Shown: positions 58,726-64,000 of the stretch, piece after piece | Position numbering within the stretch: the stretch's first letter is position 1 | How the letters are laid out: every line of letters starts with the position of its first letter | Assembly (NCBI RefSeq): GCF_000455605.1 | Contig: NC_017025.1 | Location: forward strand, 868,001 to 932,000 | DNA length: 64,000 nucleotides | Source: Flavobacterium indicum GPTSA100-9 = DSM 17447 | GTDB taxonomy: Bacteria > Bacteroidota > Bacteroidia > Flavobacteriales > Flavobacteriaceae | Reading direction: 5' to 3' | Position numbers and translations under genes: made by a program | Notes under the pieces: model-generated | The model's database searches: none | What the model was told of the DNA's origin: nothing | The model's input: only the letters and a program-made list of their open reading frames with translations

Positions 58726-58911
58726 TTATTTATTTTTTATTTTGATAATGTGAAGTAATAACATGCCACCAATAACAATCTCAATAACAAATGAAATTCC
58801 CATGATGTAATTTGCAATTGGCAGTTTTTGTGTTTTTAAATAAGCACCTAAAATCATCAATGTACTTGCAATAATGATAATTATTAATGAAGTTTTGGTA
58901 AATTTATCCAT
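58726..58911 (-). CDS. Mini two-helix membrane protein
   Basis: A 61-aa protein with two membrane helices and the middle LGAYLKTQKLPIANYIMG, which looks like a divergent version of its 62-aa neighbour. Placed 8 bp upstream of it and directly abutting the DUF421 stop. No known family. Confidence 0.62.
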   Translation of the reverse strand: MDKFTKTSLIIIIIASTLMILGAYLKTQKLPIANYIMGISFVIEIVIGGMLLLHIIKIKNK

Positions 58912-59421
58912 TTATAATTCGTTCAGTGTTTTGTGAATTTTTCGTTTATGATGTGTTTGTTTTAAATCATTTTCACCCGTAATTATACTAATGTTTCCAT
59001 CGATTTCAAACATCGCTAATTTTACATTTTTGTGGTTTTCAACACCATGTTCTCTAATTGCTTCGTCTAAATCGTCGGAAGTGATGCCTAATTTTGCTAG
59101 TGTTTTGTATTCAACTTTTCCATCGTGAATTAAAATCTGGGGTTTGCTTAAAACCAATTCTTTTATGAATTTAGATTTGTTTATGAAACTTTTTAGCAAA
59201 TAATTCATTAAAAAAAGAACAAATGCAGCAAGAATTCCTCCTTCGAGTGATGTATTACTGCCAACCATAGCATTTTGAACCGAATTACTGATCAATAAAA
59301 TTAAGACAATATCGGCAGAATTTAATTGAGATAATTCTCTTTTTCCAAAAATACGCAACGCGAGTACCATGAATAAATAAACGGCACCACTTCTAAGTAT
59401 AATGTCTACATAAGGATTCAT
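58912..59421 (-). CDS. DUF421 membrane protein
   Basis: A 169-aa protein with three N-terminal helices and the conserved [32 protein letters not shown], followed by a cytoplasmic domain. DUF421 (YetF-type) has no firm function. The start overlaps the rimK stop by 4 bp (ATGA), so translation is probably coupled. Confidence 0.88.
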   Translation of the reverse strand: MNPYVDIILRSGAVYLFMVLALRIFGKRELSQLNSADIVLILLISNSVQNAMVGSNTSLEGGILAAFVLFLMNYLLKSFINKSKFIKELVLSKPQILIHDGKVEYKTLAKLGITSDDLDEAIREHGVENHKNVKLAMFEIDGNISIITGENDLKQTHHKRKIHKTLNEL

Positions 59422-60785
59422 GAATGGAATTTAAAATTCTTTTCAATGGCCTTGATCATTTCTCCTGCAATATCTTTTTGAGTTGCCCCTTCAATTCCTT
59501 CTAGTCCTGGCGAAGAATTTACTTCCAATAATAACGGGCCTTTACTCGAACGTATAATATCAACACCTGCTACTCTTAAATTCATTGCTTTTGCTGCTCT
59601 AATGGCAATTTTCTTTTCTTCGGAAGTCACTTTTACAATAGAAGCGGAACCTCCCATATGAATATTAGCTCTAAATTCACCCGGAGCAGCTTCTCGTTGC
59701 ATGGCCGCCACTACCTTTCCGTCTACAACAAATAAACGCAAGTCTTTTCCGTTAGCTTCTTTGATGAATTCTTGAACGAGAATATTGGCGTTTAAACTCT
59801 TAAATGCATTGATTACCGATTCAGCTGCTTTTTTTGTTTCAGCTAAAACTACACCTTTTCCTTGAGTACCTTCGAGTAGTTTTACAATTAAAGGCGAGCC
59901 ACCTACCATTTTAATTAAATCATCAGTATCTAGCGGTGAATTAGCAAAACCAGTAGTTGGAATGTCAATTCCATTATTTAAAAGCAATTGTAAAGAATAT
60001 AATTTATCTCTAGATTGTGTAATGGCTGAAGCGCTATTTAATGCAAAAACTTTTAGAGCTTCAAATTGTCGGGTTAATGCACAACCATAATAGGTCATAC
60101 TAGGTCTAATTCTAGGGATAATAGCATCAAAATCATTTAAAACTAAACCGCCTCTATAATGAATTTCCGGATTTGAGGCACTCAATTTCATATAGCAATA
60201 TTTCAAGTTTAAAAAATGCATTTCGTGGCCACGCATTTCTCCAGCTTCAATTATTCTTTTGTTGCTATAAAGTTCTGGATTGCTGGCTAACAATCCAATT
60301 TTAAGACCTTTCTTTTTAAAATCATTATAGTAGTATTCCTTTAAACTTTCTGAACTAGGTTGTCCAAGTTCAAATCTTCTTTCGGGATCAACAATTAATC
60401 GGCCAACCATGGCTTCTCTTCCCAACAACATTCTATATCCCATAGAATCTCGATTAGTCAAAGTTAATTCTATGGTAAAATTATGTTCGCCAAGTTTCAA
60501 TTCCGTTCTAATTACATACCTTTTTTCTCTGGTTCCACTTGAACTTTTTACAATTCTTTGGTCAATTAGTTGGGCTTCACAATGAATGATCGATTTTGAA
60601 TTGTTTTGAATTGGATTGATATCAAAACGCAACCAATCTACATTGTTTTTTTGAAATATCTTTATGTTAATAGCATGTAAGGCAGATGTTTTAGCTCCTG
60701 AGTCGATTCTTGCTTTGATAGCAGGAATTCCAAGTTGTGGGAAAGCACACCATTCTTCGCTTCCTATAAGTGTTTTGTCTTGCAT
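59418..60785 (-). CDS. rimK: Zinc-protease-like domain fused to RimK-type ATP-grasp ligase
   Basis: A 455-aa two-domain protein. The N-terminal part (about 1-140) is a retropepsin-like ATP-dependent zinc protease domain: [25 protein letters not shown]. The C-terminal part (about 155-455) is a RimK ATP-grasp ligase: [41 protein letters not shown], and metal-binding [16 protein letters not shown]. RimK adds glutamate to the C terminus of ribosomal protein S6 or similar peptides. The fused protease-like domain may process or select the substrate; inference. First gene of an operon with DUF421 and three small membrane proteins. Confidence 0.9.
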   Translation of the reverse strand: MQDKTLIGSEEWCAFPQLGIPAIKARIDSGAKTSALHAINIKIFQKNNVDWLRFDINPIQNNSKSIIHCEAQLIDQRIVKSSSGTREKRYVIRTELKLGEHNFTIELTLTNRDSMGYRMLLGREAMVGRLIVDPERRFELGQPSSESLKEYYYNDFKKKGLKIGLLASNPELYSNKRIIEAGEMRGHEMHFLNLKYCYMKLSASNPEIHYRGGLVLNDFDAIIPRIRPSMTYYGCALTRQFEALKVFALNSASAITQSRDKLYSLQLLLNNGIDIPTTGFANSPLDTDDLIKMVGGSPLIVKLLEGTQGKGVVLAETKKAAESVINAFKSLNANILVQEFIKEANGKDLRLFVVDGKVVAAMQREAAPGEFRANIHMGGSASIVKVTSEEKKIAIRAAKAMNLRVAGVDIIRSSKGPLLLEVNSSPGLEGIEGATQKDIAGEMIKAIEKNFKFHS

Positions 60786-60869
60786 GGGATGTAATTTTAA
60801 ATCTAAAATACTACATTTTTTTATTTTTTACTATCTTTAAAATAATTAACCAAAAATAAATTTAGAATT

Positions 60870-61256
60870 ATGAAAATTGCTACATTAATTGTAAGATTGC
60901 TTTTAGGAGCCATGATGCTTTTTGCGTCCATTAGATATTTCTTTAATTTAGGAGGTAATCAACCGCAGCCGACTGGTGATATGGCTATTTTGATGGCTGG
61001 TTTTGTGGCGTCTAAATATATTTTCCCGGTTGCGAAAATAGTAGAATTATTCGCTGGATTAACTTTAGTAACAGGTAAATTTGATAAATTAGGAGTGGTG
61101 TTGCTTATGCCTATTTCTATTAATATTTTTTTAATTCATGTAGTGGTTTCTAAATCAGATATACTAATGGCTGCGGCAGTGTTGATTGCTAATGTGTTTT
61201 TACTTTATGCGAACTGGAATAGTTATAAACATTTATTTGAATGGAATACTAAATAA
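60870..61256 (+). CDS. DoxX-like membrane protein
   Basis: A 128-aa protein with four membrane helices: LLLGAMMLFASIRYF, FPVAKIVELFAGLTLVTGKF, and a polar loop between. Fits the DoxX family, whose members are variably linked to redox or transport. No partner adjacent. Confidence 0.82.
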   Translation: MKIATLIVRLLLGAMMLFASIRYFFNLGGNQPQPTGDMAILMAGFVASKYIFPVAKIVELFAGLTLVTGKFDKLGVVLLMPISINIFLIHVVVSKSDILMAAAVLIANVFLLYANWNSYKHLFEWNTK

Positions 61257-61257
61257 A

Positions 61258-61290
61258 GCAAAAAGCCCAACTTACTAGTTGGGCTTTTTT
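61258..61290. terminator. Convergent terminator, DoxX and lpdA
   Basis: AAAAAGCCCAACT-TACT-AGTTGGGCTTTTTT; usable by both converging genes. Confidence 0.88.
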
Positions 61291-61307
61291 ATTTGGTTTA
61301 AAATATT

Positions 61308-62711
61308 TTAAACATGTAAAGCTCTGTTTCCAGTAGCTGCTAAAGCCGCTTCTTTAATTGCTTCGGCAAAAGTAGGATGTGCATGTGACATTCTTGAAAT
61401 GTCTTCAGCACTGGCTCTAAATTCCATAGCAGTCACAGCCTCAGCGATTAAATCGGCACAACGAGCACCAATCATATGAACACCTAATACTTCGTCGGTT
61501 TTTGCATCGGCTAATATCTTAACAAATCCATCAATATCACCTCCAGCTCTTGCTCTACCTAAAGCTCTAAAAGGGAAACTTCCAGCTTTGTAAGCTACAC
61601 CAGCTTCTTTTAATTGTTCTTCTGTTTTACCAACAGCGGCAACTTCTGGCCAAGTGTAAACAACACCAGGTATTAAGTTGTAATCAATATGAGGTTTTTG
61701 ACCCGCTAAATATTCAGCAACTAATACACCTTCTTCTTCAGCTTTGTGGGCTAACATAGCACCACGAACAACATCACCAATTGCATAAATATTTGAAACA
61801 GAAGTTTGTAAATGGTCGTTCACTTCAACCTGACCTCTGTCTGTTAATTTAACTCCAGCTTTCTCTGCATTTAATCCTTCTGTGTATGGTTTTCTTCCAA
61901 CTGATACTAAAGAATAATCACCCTCTAAAGTAATGATTTCGCCTTTTGCATTTTCAGCCTTCACAACTACAGCATCACCGTTTCTTTCCACCGATTGAAC
62001 TTTGTGCGAAGTGTAGAATTTCATGCCTTGTTTTTTCAATACTTTAGTCAATTCTTTAGACAAAGCAGCGTCCATTCCAGGTATAATTCTATCCATGAAT
62101 TCAACAACTGAAACTTGAGCGCCTAATCTTAAATAAACTTGACCTAATTCAATTCCGATAACCCCACCTCCAATGATTACAAGGTGTTTAGGAACTTCTT
62201 TTAATTTCAATGCTTCGGTAGAAGTAATAATTCTTTCTTTGTCTATTGTAATAAAAGGTAAAGAGGAAGGTTTTGAACCTGTAGCTATAATAATATTTTT
62301 TGATTCAATTATTTCAGTAGAACCATCATTTTTTGTGATTTTTACTGAAGTAGCACTTTCAAATGATCCTACACCTTCAAATACAGTAACATTGTTTTTA
62401 TCCATTAAGAACTTAACACCACCACTAGTCTGATCAACCACGGCTTGTTTACGTTCAATCATTTTAGTTAAGTTTACTTTTACATCACCCGAAACCTCAA
62501 TTCCGTGATCTGCAAAATGTTGCAATTCTTCATAATGATGAGAAGAAGCTAACAAAGCTTTTGAGGGAATACAACCTACGTTTAAGCAAGTTCCACCTAA
62601 AGTAGGGTATTTTTCTATAATTGCAGTTTTGAAACCTAATTGTGCGCATCGGATAGCTGAAACGTATCCTCCAGGCCCTGAACCAATAATGGTTACATCA
62701 AATTGACTCAT
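61308..62711 (-). CDS. lpdA: Dihydrolipoyl dehydrogenase
   Basis: A 467-aa flavoenzyme, the E3 component of pyruvate, 2-oxoglutarate and branched-chain oxo-acid dehydrogenases and of glycine cleavage. FAD motif GSGPGG, redox disulfide GGTCLNVGCIPSK (Cys 42, Cys 47), NAD motif GGGVIGIELG and the C-terminal HAHPTFAEAIKEA are complete. -7 element TACTTTTG on the minus strand at 62753-62760. It could serve both gcvT and oxo acids made by the dehydrogenase at 8607. Confidence 0.96.
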   Translation of the reverse strand: MSQFDVTIIGSGPGGYVSAIRCAQLGFKTAIIEKYPTLGGTCLNVGCIPSKALLASSHHYEELQHFADHGIEVSGDVKVNLTKMIERKQAVVDQTSGGVKFLMDKNNVTVFEGVGSFESATSVKITKNDGSTEIIESKNIIIATGSKPSSLPFITIDKERIITSTEALKLKEVPKHLVIIGGGVIGIELGQVYLRLGAQVSVVEFMDRIIPGMDAALSKELTKVLKKQGMKFYTSHKVQSVERNGDAVVVKAENAKGEIITLEGDYSLVSVGRKPYTEGLNAEKAGVKLTDRGQVEVNDHLQTSVSNIYAIGDVVRGAMLAHKAEEEGVLVAEYLAGQKPHIDYNLIPGVVYTWPEVAAVGKTEEQLKEAGVAYKAGSFPFRALGRARAGGDIDGFVKILADAKTDEVLGVHMIGARCADLIAEAVTAMEFRASAEDISRMSHAHPTFAEAIKEAALAATGNRALHV

Positions 62712-62752
62712 AATAATATATGTAGTTAAATGTTTGTTGATAATTTAAAATA

Positions 62753-62760
62753 CAAAAGTA
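62753..62760 (-). promoter_or_regulatory. -7 element for lpdA
   Basis: TACTTTTG on the minus strand, 41 bp from the ATG. Confidence 0.45.
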
Positions 62761-62808
62761 AAGTTTTTTAAATTAATAACCTTATGTAAATTTGGTAAAA
62801 TAATATAC

Positions 62809-63273
62809 TTAATAACTGAATTTGTATGAAGTTGTGTTTTTAACTTCTCCAATCATAAAAGTACTGTGTGAACTTCCAATGTGTTTTAATGAAGTTAATT
62901 TATTTACCATAAAATCACGATACGTTTCCATATCTTTTACACAAATTTTAAGAATGTAGTCGTAATCTCCACTCACATGGAAGCATTCTAAAACCTCAGG
63001 TAGATTGACTACCTCGGCTTCGAATTCATTAATGATTTCTTTGTTGTGTTTTACCAATTTAACATGGCAAAGCGCCACAAATCCTTTTTCGATTTTGTTT
63101 CGGTCTAATAATGCAACATACTTGTTAATTAGTCCTTCACGTTCTAGTTTTTTAATTCTTTCATATACAGCAGTAACAGAAAGATTTAACTTTAACGACA
63201 ACTCTTTGGTTGTCATTTTTGCATCTGCTTGCAAAAGTTCAAGCAGTTTTTTGTCAATAATGTCTAAGTTCAT
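62809..63273 (-). CDS. Lrp/AsnC family transcriptional regulator
   Basis: A 154-aa regulator with an N-terminal HTH (LDIIDKKLLELLQADAKMTTKELSLKLNLSVTAVYERIKKLEREGLI) and a C-terminal RAM ligand-binding domain (VSGDYDYILKICVKDMETYRDFMVNKL). Divergent from the PLP enzyme gene across a 200-bp AT-rich gap, which suggests that it controls that gene in response to an amino acid. Confidence 0.94.
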   Translation of the reverse strand: MNLDIIDKKLLELLQADAKMTTKELSLKLNLSVTAVYERIKKLEREGLINKYVALLDRNKIEKGFVALCHVKLVKHNKEIINEFEAEVVNLPEVLECFHVSGDYDYILKICVKDMETYRDFMVNKLTSLKHIGSSHSTFMIGEVKNTTSYKFSY

Positions 63274-63473
63274 TGTTGTTGTGGTTTGTAGTTTTCGTCC
63301 GTAAAAATAACTAAAAAAAATTAATATTTTTTTTATTTCAAGATTAAAATTCTGTTAAAAGTTAAATAGAAAGAAAAATAAACTAAAAAACAAACCAAGT
63401 ATTGAAAAATAATATACAAAGTAAGAAATTTGAAAAAAATAACACAAACTTTAAACTTTTTTTATGTCACAAT

Positions 63474-64000
63474 TTAACCCCGCAGATAAGATACAAGATT
63501 TGCAATATTTTGGTGAATTCGGAGGAGTAAATCCTTCTATTTCTGATAGTTCAACCTACACCTTTTTGTCAGCCAAAACCATGTTTGATACCTTTGAAGG
63601 TAATGCAGAAGGATGTTACTTGTATTCTAGACATTCTTCTCCAATGAATTTATACTTGGGTCAGGCATTAGCCGCTATGGAAGGAACAGAAGCTGCAAAT
63701 GTAGCTGCTTCAGGAATGGGCGCAATAACACCGGTATTGTTGCAATTATGTGGTGCTGGTGATCATATTGTTTCCAGCAGAACTATTTATGGTGGAACGT
63801 ATGCGTTTTTGAAAAATTTTACTCCTAAATTTAATATTTCTACCACTTTTGTAGATATTACAAAATTAGATGTAGTGGAAGCTGCCATTACTCCAAATAC
63901 AAAAGTATTGTACTGTGAAACGGTTAGTAATCCTTTATTAGAAGTAGCCGATATCGAAAGTTTAGCTAAGTTGGCCAAAAAACACAATATTAAATTAGTT
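63474..64000 (+). CDS. Cys/Met-metabolism PLP enzyme, 3' truncated by window edge
   Basis: The first 175 residues from ATG 63474 are open to the window end: MSQFNPADKIQDLQYF, YLYSRHSSPMNLYLGQALAAMEGTEAANVAASGMGAI, VSSRTIYGGTYAFLKN and LYCETVSNPLLEVADIESL. This is the gamma-family fold of methionine gamma-lyase and O-acetylhomoserine sulfhydrylase. The PLP-binding Lys lies beyond the window. Which reaction it performs cannot be told from this part. It is paired head-to-head with the Lrp gene, consistent with an amino-acid-responsive lyase. Confidence 0.85.

Noticed and set aside
63274-63473. Lrp binding sites or a riboswitch before the PLP enzyme
   Set aside because: The gap is A/T-rich with no clear symmetric site or conserved aptamer that I can recognise.

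Overview
The window is chromosomal DNA of a Bacteroidota bacterium, most likely Flavobacterium or a close relative. The evidence is strong AT-richness, repeated TAnnTTTG promoter elements, few Shine-Dalgarno sequences, type IX secretion (T9SS) cargo ending in gliding-type C-terminal domains, a PUR-domain protein, a long NusB and several Bacteroidota-specific DUF proteins.

Layout. 1-6174: a complete rRNA operon (two promoters, 16S, tRNA-Ile(GAT), tRNA-Ala(TGC), 23S, 5S), followed by a tandem array of 5S-tail plus terminator fragments. 6175-11530: PUR-domain protein, ABC exporter, Leu/Val-type dehydrogenase, then nusB-DUF1573-yajC. 11581-23172: mostly minus-strand housekeeping genes (response regulator, pepT, TonB-like protein, DUF5606, def, ruvX, yidD-lgt, folE-cysS), with a small lipoprotein and an outer-membrane barrel on the plus strand. 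23331-37104: two giant paralogous T9SS-exported repeat proteins (2195 and 2201 aa) with a 130-aa secreted protein between them; each carries a near-identical internal DNA tandem array. 37208-44988: a fatty-acid degradation locus (fadD, a MarR regulator, fadN-fadA-fadE) with a perfect 30-bp palindrome in the regulator's promoter. 45098-54443: LTA-synthase-like membrane protein with a Cys phosphatase, TauE permease, tpiA-thioredoxin-MauE/DoxX-DUF1599 cluster, divergent folP, rlmH, yebC, DUF2752 and TM2 proteins. 54497-64000: secreted unknown, gcvT, hutH, a zinc-protease/RimK fusion operon with DUF421 and mini membrane proteins, DoxX, lpdA, Lrp, and a truncated Cys/Met-metabolism PLP enzyme at the right edge.

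How parts work together. fadD activates fatty acids and fadE/fadN/fadA run the beta-oxidation cycle, probably under the local MarR repressor. The leucine/valine dehydrogenase, hutH, gcvT, lpdA and Lrp are amino-acid metabolism genes. The giant proteins look like surface adhesin-like cargo of the T9SS. No CRISPR array, IS element or prophage was seen. The most unusual items are the 5S-tail array, the module-swapped giant repeat proteins, the MarR operator palindrome, the interleaved folP promoters and a structured intergenic element near 15.7 kb.
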